Origin: Planctomycetaceae bacterium
Lineage (GTDB): Bacteria; Planctomycetota; Planctomycetia; Planctomycetales; Planctomycetaceae
NCBI GenBank assembly: GCA_023258825.1
Contig: JALQWE010000324.1
Coordinates: forward strand, 1-5,092
Direction: 5' to 3'
Length of the DNA stretch: 5,092 nt
Shown: piece after piece, positions 1 to 5,092 of the stretch
Layout: each line of letters begins with the position of its first letter
Numbering within the stretch: position 1 is the stretch's first letter
Made by a program: the position numbers and the translations under genes
The notes under the pieces: model-generated
What the model was told of the DNA's origin: nothing
Databases searched by the model: none
What the model saw: the letters and a program-made list of their open reading frames with translations, nothing else

Positions 1-1983
1 CAGTATCGCATCAGGTCCCCCACTGACAGCTGCCAGCGTGCCCTGCTCAGCCGTTGTCCAGTCAGCCTGTACCGGAACCACATTCAAAGGTATCTCCTCA
101 GCCACCCGTCCCGTTTCAGCGTGAACGATGCGAATGCGGGGCTGCTGATCGCAGATTGCCAACCATGTCCCAGTGCGATCCCAACGCGCTGAAACCAGCC
201 CCGGCTGGGCCGGCATTGACCCCAGCAGCTTCAGATCACTGGCCCAGCGATGAATCACGCCGGTGTCCGTGGTCGCCAGAAAGAATTTGCCAGCACTCGC
301 CACATCCACTGTCCGGATCGCGCCACCAGGGGAATTCATGACGTCCGCAAGTTTTCCGTCCCACTGAATCCGCAGGATTCGTGTCCCCGACTGCGGCACC
401 ACCAACAGCCCAAATTCGGCCGCTCCACCTTCCAGTTGAGTCGCGACCTCGTTGTCCGGAAGCCGCAGCTCCCAGAGCGGTTGCGGAGGCTCAACCGCTG
501 TTCCCGGTGCCGAGACAGGCAACGGAAGTTTCCAACTCCGCAGCAGTCCTTCTGCATCCGCCGTCACAAGGCTGGCCCCATCCGGCGAATACACCAGAGC
601 CCGAATTGCCGTCGCATGCGCACGTACCCGACCCTCGAGACTTGCCGTCGCCGGATTCCAGAGACACACATCCCCCTGAGCATCTCCCGAAACCACCTGC
701 GCATCGTCGCCGCGAATCGCTGCACAGGTCACCATCTGCTCATGCCCGGCAAACGATTGCGCTGCACCCGTTGCAGAATTCCAGGCACGCAGAGTCCTAT
801 CGTCCGAATATGTCAGCGTCCATTGCCCGCCCGGCGACGCCACCAAACCCCGAATCGCCGCCACATGCCCCTGTAGCGGGCGCGACAGCATCGGTACTCG
901 CCAAAGTCGCACATTGCCCTCAGAATCTGCCGTCACAAGCCGCTGATTGTCCGCAGCCACCAGCAAGTTCGACACCGCCCCTGAGTGCCCCCCAAAACGA
1001 CCGAGAATCGCTCCATCCGCCGTATTCACGATCCGAACTTCGCCGTTCTCAGCAGCCATCGCAGACCACGCCGCACCGCTGGAAGCAACACGCAGAATGT
1101 CTGTCCCCGCCGACGTCAACTCCGACACCACATCACCACTCTGCAGATTCACCACACGGACCGGCTGTCCGACAGTGACCACCAAAGCGGTATTCTGGCC
1201 TGGAAGAACCTCCAGAGACGTGACGGCCGCAGTGGCGTTCCACACAGTGCGTTCGGGCACCACCGGCATTTGCCAGAATCGCACCAGCCCATCATCGCCA
1301 ATCGACAACAACTGCTGATTTCCTGCGGGAAAAATCAACCGGGAGACAGTTCCCCCGTGCCCCATCAACCGCCCCACCGGCGTCTCAATATCCGGTGTCC
1401 ACAACAGGATTCTGCCACTGACATCGGCCGTAGCAAACATCGCCCCGTCAGCCCGGACTGCTGTTGCCATCGCCTTCACTGAATGCGCAGGCCTTGACAC
1501 GACCGAACCACCAACCGTCCCACCGAAAGGCCATAACCTCACAATGCCGTCAGCCCCCGCGCCCACAACAGACAGCCCATCCGCCGATAATGCCAGCCCC
1601 TCAAGGCTCGGTCCAGCTTCCTGCAATCGACGCCGAGGCAGTCGTAGCGGCAGGTCCCACAATCGAACCGTATTGTCCTGACTGCCCGTGACCAGACTCT
1701 GCCCATCACCACTGACCGCCAGTGTGTACAACGGTCCGGTATGCTGTCCAAATGTCTGCAGCGCGGTCGCCGTCCGGACATCCCACAACATCGCCTGCAG
1801 ATCCGTACTCGCCGTGACAACACGTTCCGCATCCTGCGCGAACACAGCCATCATCACCGCACCATTGTGCCCACGCAGTTCCCGCACCTCCTGCGCATTC
1901 AATCCTCCGGACAGGCACATCCACAGTGCCAAAACCAGCAATCCACAAACTCTTGACCTCGGTAGAATCAGCGCGACGACCAT
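1..1983 (-). CDS. Exported WD40-repeat protein, tandem beta-propellers (3' end beyond the window)
   Basis: The minus frame is open from 1983 to base 1, giving 661 residues without a stop; the C-terminus is missing. A basic n-region (PRSR, residues 8-11) and a hydrophobic core (GLLVLALWMCLSGG, about 14-27) ending at LNA-Q suggest Sec export with cleavage near residue 30. WD40 repeats follow, each with a GH-like dipeptide, a D-G turn and a closing W-D-like strand: RGH at 37-39, LWD at 66-68 and 108-110, LW at 150-151, LLW at 193-195, FW at 236-237, LW at 360-361, AW at 400-401, LW at 441-442, SW at 483-484, RW at 579-580. I count about 11 repeats by residue 487 and three or more degenerate ones after, enough for two seven-bladed propellers. 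No enzyme domain is visible. The role is probably protein binding or scaffolding outside the cytoplasm; the partner is unknown. ATG 1983 has AGGA five bases upstream. An in-frame ATG at 2013 would add ten residues but has no ribosome site. Confidence 0.9.
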   Translation of the reverse strand, partial: MVVALILPRSRVCGLLVLALWMCLSGGLNAQEVRELRGHNGAVMMAVFAQDAERVVTASTDLQAMLWDVRTATALQTFGQHTGPLYTLAVSGDGQSLVTGSQDNTVRLWDLPLRLPRRRLQEAGPSLEGLALSADGLSVVGAGADGIVRLWPFGGTVGGSVVSRPAHSVKAMATAVRADGAMFATADVSGRILLWTPDIETPVGRLMGHGGTVSRLIFPAGNQQLLSIGDDGLVRFWQMPVVPERTVWNATAAVTSLEVLPGQNTALVVTVGQPVRVVNLQSGDVVSELTSAGTDILRVASSGAAWSAMAAENGEVRIVNTADGAILGRFGGHSGAVSNLLVAADNQRLVTADSEGNVRLWRVPMLSRPLQGHVAAIRGLVASPGGQWTLTYSDDRTLRAWNSATGAAQSFAGHEQMVTCAAIRGDDAQVVSGDAQGDVCLWNPATASLEGRVRAHATAIRALVYSPDGASLVTADAEGLLRSWKLPLPVSAPGTAVEPPQPLWELRLPDNEVATQLEGGAAEFGLLVVPQSGTRILRIQWDGKLADVMNSPGGAIRTVDVASAGKFFLATTDTGVIHRWASDLKLLGSMPAQPGLVSARWDRTGTWLAICDQQPRIRIVHAETGRVAEEIPLNVVPVQADWTTAEQGTLAAVSGGPDAIL

Positions 1984-1987
1984 AAGG

Positions 1988-1992
1988 ATCCT
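1988..1992 (-). promoter_or_regulatory. Ribosome binding site favouring the 1983 start of the WD40 gene
   Basis: Read on the minus strand, CAGGA precedes ATG 1983 by about five bases. The alternative in-frame ATG at 2011-2013 has only a pyrimidine- and C-rich stretch before it, so the shorter start is preferred. The match is short and planctomycete genes often lack such sites, so the choice is tentative. Confidence 0.4.
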
Positions 1993-2099
1993 GTCCGAAA
2001 AAAAGCGAGGCATCAATTGCGGCGGGAATAGTGGAAATGTCCGTCGAACGGTCGTCAGTCCTCACAGAGCAACCGTCCGCAGACCAGGCCCTGTCAGTA

Positions 2100-2315
2100 T
2101 CATAGCGAGTTGGACATTGAAGGTTCGAAGGCAACCACAACACTGAAGGTCGTCTCAGAAGCTGACCCATTCTGAGCAACGAGCCAGGTGAACGCAACCG
2201 CCCACCACAACTCACAATCATAAAAGGGCCCCCCCCCAATCGCCTCACGTCGACTGGCCCTCTTCTGTCCGTCCCTGACTCCCCTCGGCATCTTCCTCAG
2301 GACACACCACCGCAC
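2100..2315 (-). CDS. Doubtful 71-codon frame, possible small hypothetical gene or repeat-borne frame
   Basis: This minus-strand frame starts at ATG 2315 and stops with TGA at 2100-2102. The first half is rich in Arg and Gly and looks like random sequence. The second half, from PFYDCELWW onward, has a more protein-like composition with a Trp-rich hydrophobic patch (WWAVAFTWLV) followed by a polar Ser/Thr stretch. A run of nine G on the coding strand (2229-2237) forms the Gly-Gly-Gly junction between the halves, so a change in tract length would alter the frame. There is no clear Shine-Dalgarno sequence, signal peptide or domain. I do not recognise a family. It could be a conserved planctomycete small protein, the remnant of one, or part of a dispersed repeat. 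Confidence 0.2.
   Translation of the reverse strand: MRWCVLRKMPRGVRDGQKRASRREAIGGGPFYDCELWWAVAFTWLVAQNGSASETTFSVVVAFEPSMSNSL
2229..2237. repeat. Homopolymer tract of nine C (nine G on the minus strand)
   Basis: A run of nine C directly follows GGG at 2226-2228, so GGGCCC-type symmetry flanks it. Tracts of this length are prone to slippage and to sequencing error. It lies inside the doubtful 71-codon minus frame and outside the well-supported genes. Confidence 0.9.
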
Positions 2316-2540
2316 AAACCAGCAAAAACCGCCGAAGAATCACTATCCCGATACAGTCGCCAATTCCAAATCCGTGCATCCCCCGGCAATCCCGCGAATC
2401 TCAGCATAAACAACCCTTTGCGGATTCGGCGTCTGCTAATAAGCTGACGCGTTGAGAAACACTGACCGCAGCTGAAAATCTGCCTCTGCCGGATTAGGTT
2501 GAAGCAGCTACGGTCTACCGGTACTCCCTACCGCTCGACA

Positions 2541-2545
2541 GAGGA
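2541..2545 (+). promoter_or_regulatory. Ribosome binding site of the lipoprotein gene
   Basis: GAGGA lies ten bases before ATG 2556. This spacing is slightly long but usable. It supports the ATG directly before the Arg-Arg and hydrophobic signal over the in-frame ATG at 2499, which would add 19 residues that break the lipoprotein signal architecture. A TTG at 2547 is in frame but sits too close to the site. Confidence 0.5.
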
Positions 2546-2555
2546 ATTGTGCTGC

Positions 2556-2867
2556 ATGCGGCGACCACAAGCCATAATGATCCTGCTGTTCACAACTCTC
2601 GCCGGCTGCCGCTACGACGGTGCGTTCATGCAGATGGACAGCAACGCCCCCTTCCCCTTCCTCGGCTTTCAACTGGCGGTGGACAACGGCACGCGTCCAC
2701 CACACGACGATGCAATCGATAAGGCACGTTCACAGACCACCCGCCTGCGACTGGGGATCTCTGACGAACTGACAACACGTCCGCCACGATTGACGCCGCC
2801 CATCTCAGACAGCCAAACTCCATTCAGCCACCTGCCGGTTTCGCTGCGGCAGAACGCCAAACGATAA
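2556..2867 (+). CDS. Small predicted lipoprotein, 103 residues
   Basis: The N-terminus is a classic bacterial lipoprotein signal: MRRP with two positive charges, hydrophobic core AIMILLFTT (residues 6-14) and lipobox LAGC with Cys18. The mature chain would be about 86 residues, anchored by a lipidated Cys18. After the cysteine comes a short, apparently ordered block, RYDGAFMQMDSN then PFPFLGFQLAVD (19-43). It is followed by a polar, Pro- and Thr-rich tail (44-103) with a basic end, probably flexible. I see no catalytic motif or named domain. The Tyr-Asp-Gly / Met-Gln-Met-Asp / Gly-Phe-Gln-Leu block reminds me of short planctomycete lipoproteins of unknown function, but I cannot confirm this here. 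The gene stands alone: it is divergent from the WD40 gene and convergent with the NHL gene. The role is unknown, presumably at a membrane or envelope surface. Confidence 0.72.
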   Translation: MRRPQAIMILLFTTLAGCRYDGAFMQMDSNAPFPFLGFQLAVDNGTRPPHDDAIDKARSQTTRLRLGISDELTTRPPRLTPPISDSQTPFSHLPVSLRQNAKR

Positions 2868-2872
2868 AATCG

Positions 2873-3082
2873 TCACACAGTCATCGTTGCAACGTACCAA
2901 TCGATCCGGCAGGGTTCAGAAAACGTCGCGTCCGATGCCGGGACCTTCAGCCGAAATTCAGCGATCAGCTTACTGATATTCGTCGCGGAAAACCGGGCGT
3001 CCCTGAGTCCTCTGTCCCGAAATCCGACTGCAGTCAAAGAAGTCGAAAAACGACGCTTCGATTGTCCCTGACCAATGACCAT
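2873..3082 (-). CDS. Doubtful 69-codon frame between convergent genes
   Basis: A minus-strand frame runs from ATG 3082 to TGA 2873-2875, filling most of the gap between the NHL gene and the lipoprotein gene. Codon choice (CTG, CGG, GCG, ATC, GAC) resembles the surrounding real genes, and the stretch SATNISKLIAEFRLKVP is helix-like. However, there is no Shine-Dalgarno sequence, signal peptide or recognisable motif, and the frame is short. It could be a small hypothetical gene, the decayed end of a larger one, or chance. I do not recognise it. Confidence 0.2.
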   Translation of the reverse strand: MVIGQGQSKRRFSTSLTAVGFRDRGLRDARFSATNISKLIAEFRLKVPASDATFSEPCRIDWYVATMTV

Positions 3083-3126
3083 TCAGTGGCCCGTGCCACG
3101 CGTCTCACCGGCTGCCCCACCTCAAC

Positions 3127-4341
3127 TCATGGAGTCGGCTCAGCGGACGTCTGCAGCACTCGCACCCGGTGATTATTGCTGTCACCAACAAACAGGCGGC
3201 CCGAAGGATCAAGATAGACCCCGTGCGGACGATCCAACCGACAGGACGCCGCCGCTCCATCAGGTCCGTTCCCACGCACACCGTCGCCGATCACCGTCTG
3301 CACCGTCCTGTCCGAGGCTCGATACACACGCACCGTGTGGCTTTCCGTATCTGCAAAATACACATCACCATTCCTGCTGACCGCAACGCCTTTGGGCCCC
3401 GATAGCAGTGCTGTTTTTGCGGGGCCCCCATCGCCGGAGTAACCGCTCTTTCCAGTCCCGGCAAGGTGCTGCAGTGTCTGGGTTCGCAGGTCAATCCGAA
3501 ACAACGAATTCCCCTCACGCAGCGCAAGGTACAAAGTATGCTGACCATCGAAGTCCATCGCTCGTGGACCATTCAATGGTGTTCCCTTCAAGGAAGCTCC
3601 ATCAGGAGTTCCCTGCTTTTCCCCGGTTCCGGCAAATGTTTCAATCAGCCCGGACTTCAGATTCACCCGGCGAATTCGATGATTACCGATATCACAAATG
3701 TAGAGCAGGCCCTCAGCATCCAGCGTAATGGAATGAGGTTGACGAAGATGCGCGCTAACCGCAGCACCACCATCCCCCGAGAATCCCGGCTCACCACATC
3801 CGGCAACCGTCGAAATCACTCCGGTACCCGAATCCACTCGCCGAACCACATGATTCTGCATTTCCACGAACAGCAGATTTCCACCGGCATCGAAACGAAT
3901 TTCGTAAGGCTCGTTGAGCATCGCAGCCGTGGCTAAACCACCGTCACCGGAGTAACCAGCAACTCCGATTCCCGCCACGACCCGCGACTGACCAGTCACC
4001 AGGTCCACTCGGCGAATAACATGCGATCCCACTTCACAGACGTAGAGCGCCCCGTCCGGTCCGGTCGTCAGCCCAAACGGCTGCGCACAGGCAACGCCCG
4101 TCGCAGGGCCCTCCAGCCGCAACGGTTGCGACGTCCCATCGCCGACGATCGTACTCACCACCGGATCCGCCCCACTCGCCCCAAGCCCGGTGGCGTTCCA
4201 GATCACGACGGCCAGCAAACATAACTGAATCACTCCGTAATTCGCGGGTTGAACCAGTCGCGAGGAGCTTCGTTGCACTGCGGACCCAATGTACCAGCAG
4301 CCTGACAGGCAAGCTTCAAAGGCAGTCTTCCAGAATTTCAT
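3127..4341 (-). CDS. Exported NHL-repeat protein, predicted six-bladed beta-propeller, 404 residues
   Basis: A hydrophobic segment (GVIQLCLLAVVIW, about 36-48) followed by small residues (GLGASGADP) suggests a Sec signal or an N-terminal membrane anchor, with an unusually long n-region of 35 residues. The rest is NHL repeats beginning near 89, 146, 203, 260, 317 and 373, spaced 57, 57, 57, 57 and 56 residues. Typical units read G-x-LY-x-x-(D/E)-x-x-(N/S)-H-x-(I/V)-R-R-V-(D/N), then a strand ending in AG-x-G, then G(Y/F)SGDGG and an L-x-x-P turn. The sixth repeat stops after HRVRVL. The strand near 61-68 (VVSTIVGDG) would complete it, a standard propeller closure. NHL propellers bind proteins, RNA or small ligands; no catalytic domain is seen and the ligand is unknown. 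ATG 4341 is the first ATG after an in-frame TAG near 4403 and has no clear ribosome site. A GTG at residue 37 would remove the positive n-region and is less likely. Confidence 0.9.
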   Translation of the reverse strand: MKFWKTAFEACLSGCWYIGSAVQRSSSRLVQPANYGVIQLCLLAVVIWNATGLGASGADPVVSTIVGDGTSQPLRLEGPATGVACAQPFGLTTGPDGALYVCEVGSHVIRRVDLVTGQSRVVAGIGVAGYSGDGGLATAAMLNEPYEIRFDAGGNLLFVEMQNHVVRRVDSGTGVISTVAGCGEPGFSGDGGAAVSAHLRQPHSITLDAEGLLYICDIGNHRIRRVNLKSGLIETFAGTGEKQGTPDGASLKGTPLNGPRAMDFDGQHTLYLALREGNSLFRIDLRTQTLQHLAGTGKSGYSGDGGPAKTALLSGPKGVAVSRNGDVYFADTESHTVRVYRASDRTVQTVIGDGVRGNGPDGAAASCRLDRPHGVYLDPSGRLFVGDSNNHRVRVLQTSAEPTP

Positions 4342-4528
4342 GGCACAAGTCCGGAGAAGGAAAACATCGGCGACGAAACACGCCCGGAGTGTATCAGCGG
4401 CACACTACAACACCAGCACCATGTCGCACAGCGGCTCGCCCTCACCGGAGATTCAACCCACAGTCAAACACCACGTCGTCATCTCTCCGGTACCGCCCGG
4501 CTGACCGACCCTGATTCCCTCAGCGCAT
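4342..4528. other. Upstream region of the NHL gene
   Basis: These 187 bases should carry the NHL promoter, because a strong terminator for csrA lies immediately upstream at 4529-4577. On the minus strand a TTGACT near 4460 and TACACT near 4390 each resemble half of a sigma-70 promoter, but they are not paired at 16-18 bases. I therefore call no promoter. No hairpin or small RNA stands out. Confidence 0.4.
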
Positions 4529-4577
4529 AAAAACGCGAATGGCCTCTGACAGACGGATCTGTCGAAGGCCATTCGCG
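4529..4577 (-). terminator. Strong intrinsic terminator downstream of csrA
   Basis: A perfect 12-bp stem pairs 4534-4545 with 4566-4577 (arms CGCGAATGGCCT and its complement). Inside it, a second 6-bp stem pairs 4548-4553 with 4558-4563 around a four-base loop, with a two-base internal mismatch zone between the stems. Read on the minus strand the hairpin ends in CGCG followed by five T (4529-4533), the arrangement of a rho-independent terminator. It starts about 20 bases after the csrA stop codon, so it should end the csrA transcript and insulate the NHL gene. On the plus strand no T-run follows, so it acts in one direction. Confidence 0.88.
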
Positions 4578-4597
4578 CTGAAGTTCGCGGTCCCCGA

Positions 4598-4786
4598 TCA
4601 AACGACCTTCACGCCGTCCTGGGAATCCCGGCGAATCGCGTCATAGATCTCCTGACGGTGAACCGTCACGTCGCGCGGTGCATCGATCCCGATCCTGACC
4701 TTATCACCACGCACCTCAACGATTGTCACCCGAATATTGTCGCCGATGATAATCGTCTCGTCACTCTGCCTTGATAGTACCAGCAT
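4598..4786 (-). CDS. csrA: Carbon storage regulator CsrA, 62 residues
   Basis: The product is a full-length CsrA/RsmA protein. It begins MLVLSR, continues with ETIIIGD (10-16), VRIGIDAP (30-37) and VTVHRQEIY (40-48), and ends in a short variable tail. The residues known to contact RNA in this family are present: Leu4 and Arg6 in strand 1, and Val42 and Arg44 in strand 5. CsrA is a cytoplasmic domain-swapped dimer that binds GGA motifs in mRNA leaders, often over the ribosome site, to repress or stabilise transcripts. In many bacteria it controls flagellin and carbon metabolism. The start at 4786 is fixed by the family N-terminus and by AAGGAGG six bases upstream. An in-frame ATG at 4921 would add 45 residues unlike any CsrA and is rejected. 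A terminator follows the stop by about 20 bases. Upstream lies an unidentified gene end. Confidence 0.97.
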   Translation of the reverse strand: MLVLSRQSDETIIIGDNIRVTIVEVRGDKVRIGIDAPRDVTVHRQEIYDAIRRDSQDGVKVV

Positions 4787-4792
4787 AAAAAC

Positions 4793-4799
4793 CCTCCTT
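4793..4799 (-). promoter_or_regulatory. csrA Shine-Dalgarno sequence, possible CsrA autoregulatory site
   Basis: On the minus strand AAGGAGG stands six bases before ATG 4786, the best ribosome site in the window, and it decides the csrA start. It contains a GGA core. Further GGA cores lie in the leader at 4844-4846 and, twice in a row, at 4886-4891. CsrA proteins commonly repress their own translation through such multiple GGA sites. Here that is inference only, because none of the sites matches the full ACANGGANGU consensus. Confidence 0.8.
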
Positions 4800-4908
4800 C
4801 GCCACTGTGAATCGACGTCGACAGCACAGCAATTCAGCAGAATTCCGTTGTGTGTCACAGGTGGGTGGACTGATGCGAAAGGCAGTCCTCCGACAAGAGT
4901 TGCAGTCG

Positions 4909-5028
4909 TCACAGAAGGCATAACACTCGCTCACACAGGCCGAAACCCGGCAGAAAACGCAGGCCCTGTTGCCGGGTTTTCCATGTTTGCAGCGAATGAA
5001 TCATCAATTCCCCGGAAGTTTCATCCAT
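4909..5028 (-). CDS. Possible 39-residue small protein, translationally coupled start
   Basis: ATG 5026-5028 is preceded on the minus strand by GGAGGAG at 5032-5038, leaving five bases from the GGAGG core, an excellent ribosome site. The start overlaps the TGA at 5021-5023 of the candidate upstream gene by eight bases, a typical coupling arrangement. The frame gives MDETSGELMIHSLQTW, then a basic stretch and a hydrophobic, Cys-containing end (VLCLL), stopping at 4909-4911. I do not recognise the product. The hairpin at 4943-4979 lies within it, which argues against a normal gene or suggests the region is really the 3' end of the upstream transcript. The same frame extends in principle to an ATG at 5091. 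The ribosome site could be fortuitous. Confidence 0.3.
   Translation of the reverse strand: MDETSGELMIHSLQTWKTRQQGLRFLPGFGLCERVLCLL
4943..4979. terminator. 10-bp hairpin, possible terminator of the gene upstream of csrA
   Basis: AAACCCGGCA at 4943-4952 pairs perfectly with TGCCGGGTTT at 4970-4979 around a 17-base loop. On the plus strand the stem runs into four T and on the minus strand into TTTCGG, so the T-tract is weak on both. It lies between the candidate upstream gene end (5021) and csrA, where a terminator or mRNA-stabilising stem would be expected. The long loop makes it less typical than the csrA terminator. Confidence 0.45.
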
Positions 5029-5092
5029 TTTCTCCTCCGCATAGCTTTTCGACTTCAGCCGCGTTGGCCAGCACTGCTTGTCTTCTGCCATC
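5021..5092 (-). CDS. C-terminal end of an unidentified gene (start beyond the window)
   Basis: A minus-strand frame open at the right edge gives 23 residues, including QAVLANAAEVEKL, ending in CGGENG and TGA at 5021-5023. The stretch is helix-like, as expected of a protein C-terminus, and its stop overlaps the start of the 39-residue frame. Two other frames are also possible. One ends at a TGA near 5055 after only about a dozen residues. The other has an ATG at the very edge and continues to 4909. The fragment is too short to assign a family. csrA genes often lie beside flagellar genes, but nothing visible here proves that. Confidence 0.35.
   Translation of the reverse strand, partial: DGRRQAVLANAAEVEKLCGGENG

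Larger units (their letters stand above)
1984..2555. other. Long, mostly non-coding region between divergent genes
   Basis: About 570 bases separate the WD40 gene (minus) from the lipoprotein gene (plus), so promoters for both should lie here. On the minus strand TATGAT at 2099-2104 resembles a -10 element, but no convincing -35 box sits at the right distance. On the plus side, TTGAGA near 2452 and a TAATAA near 2436 are only weak matches. Other contents are a nine-C run at 2229-2237 and a 71-codon minus frame at 2100-2315, listed separately. I see no tRNA, riboswitch or strong hairpin. The interval 2316-2498 holds nothing I can name. Confidence 0.6.

Noticed and set aside
250..876. 208-codon plus-strand frame, Arg/His-rich
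   Set aside because: Composition and absence of motifs mark it as a shadow of the WD40 gene.
381..1178. 265-codon plus-strand frame within the WD40 gene
   Set aside because: It is antisense to a strong WD40 coding frame, is Pro/Ser/His/Arg-rich without domains, and is explained by the codon bias of the opposite strand.
1706..2248. 180-codon minus-strand frame overlapping the start of the WD40 gene
   Set aside because: It shares the strand but is out of frame with the signal peptide and first WD40 repeats, is rich in Arg, Cys and Gly, and shows no motif.
2395..2428. Inverted repeat CGAATC / GATTCG upstream of the lipoprotein gene
   Set aside because: Only six base pairs across a 22-base loop, expected by chance.
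3086..3099. GTGGC-CCGT-GCCAC hairpin after the NHL gene
   Set aside because: A five-pair stem with no T-tract is too weak to call as a terminator.
3408..3936. Plus-strand frames of 106 and 156 codons inside the NHL gene
   Set aside because: They are antisense to clear NHL repeats and have no recognisable motif or ribosome site.
4812..4821. 10-bp palindrome TCGACGTCGA in the csrA leader
   Set aside because: It does not extend beyond ten bases and matches no operator that I recognise; chance is likely.
4787..4921. 45-residue N-terminal extension of CsrA from ATG 4921
   Set aside because: CsrA proteins start at MLxLxR, and a perfect ribosome site lies directly before ATG 4786. The extension has no family similarity.
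1..5092. CRISPR array, tRNA, rRNA, transposase or insertion-sequence ends
   Set aside because: I saw no direct-repeat/spacer pattern, cloverleaf, transposase motif or terminal inverted repeats in the window.

Overview
This window looks like part of a chromosome of a member of the Planctomycetota. That is an inference from style: moderately high GC, sparse Shine-Dalgarno signals, a secreted WD40 multi-propeller, a secreted NHL-repeat propeller and a tiny lipoprotein in loose single-gene units, plus a csrA gene. Nothing here fixes a genus.

Layout, left to right. Positions 1-1983 (minus strand) hold the first 661 codons of a large exported WD40-repeat protein that runs off the left edge. Positions 1984-2555 are mostly non-coding. 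They contain the leader of that gene, a nine-C tract and a weak 71-codon minus-strand frame that may be a small gene or a dispersed repeat. Positions 2556-2867 (plus strand) encode a 103-residue lipoprotein with a clear lipobox. Positions 2868-3126 lie between convergent genes and hold at most one doubtful short frame. Positions 3127-4341 (minus) encode a complete exported NHL-repeat protein whose repeats are almost exactly 57 residues long, so a six-bladed beta-propeller is predicted. A strong intrinsic terminator at 4529-4577 separates it from csrA at 4598-4786 (minus). csrA encodes a 62-residue RNA-binding regulator with an ideal Shine-Dalgarno sequence. The right edge (4909-5092) holds the end of an unidentified minus-strand gene, a possible coupled 39-codon frame and a hairpin.

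Functionally the genes do not form one evident pathway. The two propeller proteins and the lipoprotein are predicted to act outside the cytoplasm as binding or scaffold surfaces with no visible catalytic domain. CsrA is a cytoplasmic post-transcriptional regulator. Its terminator and leader indicate that it is expressed separately from the NHL gene. I did not find a convincing undescribed system. The most interesting points are the regular NHL repeats, the csrA leader and terminator, the small lipoprotein, and the repeat-like segment with the homopolymer tract.
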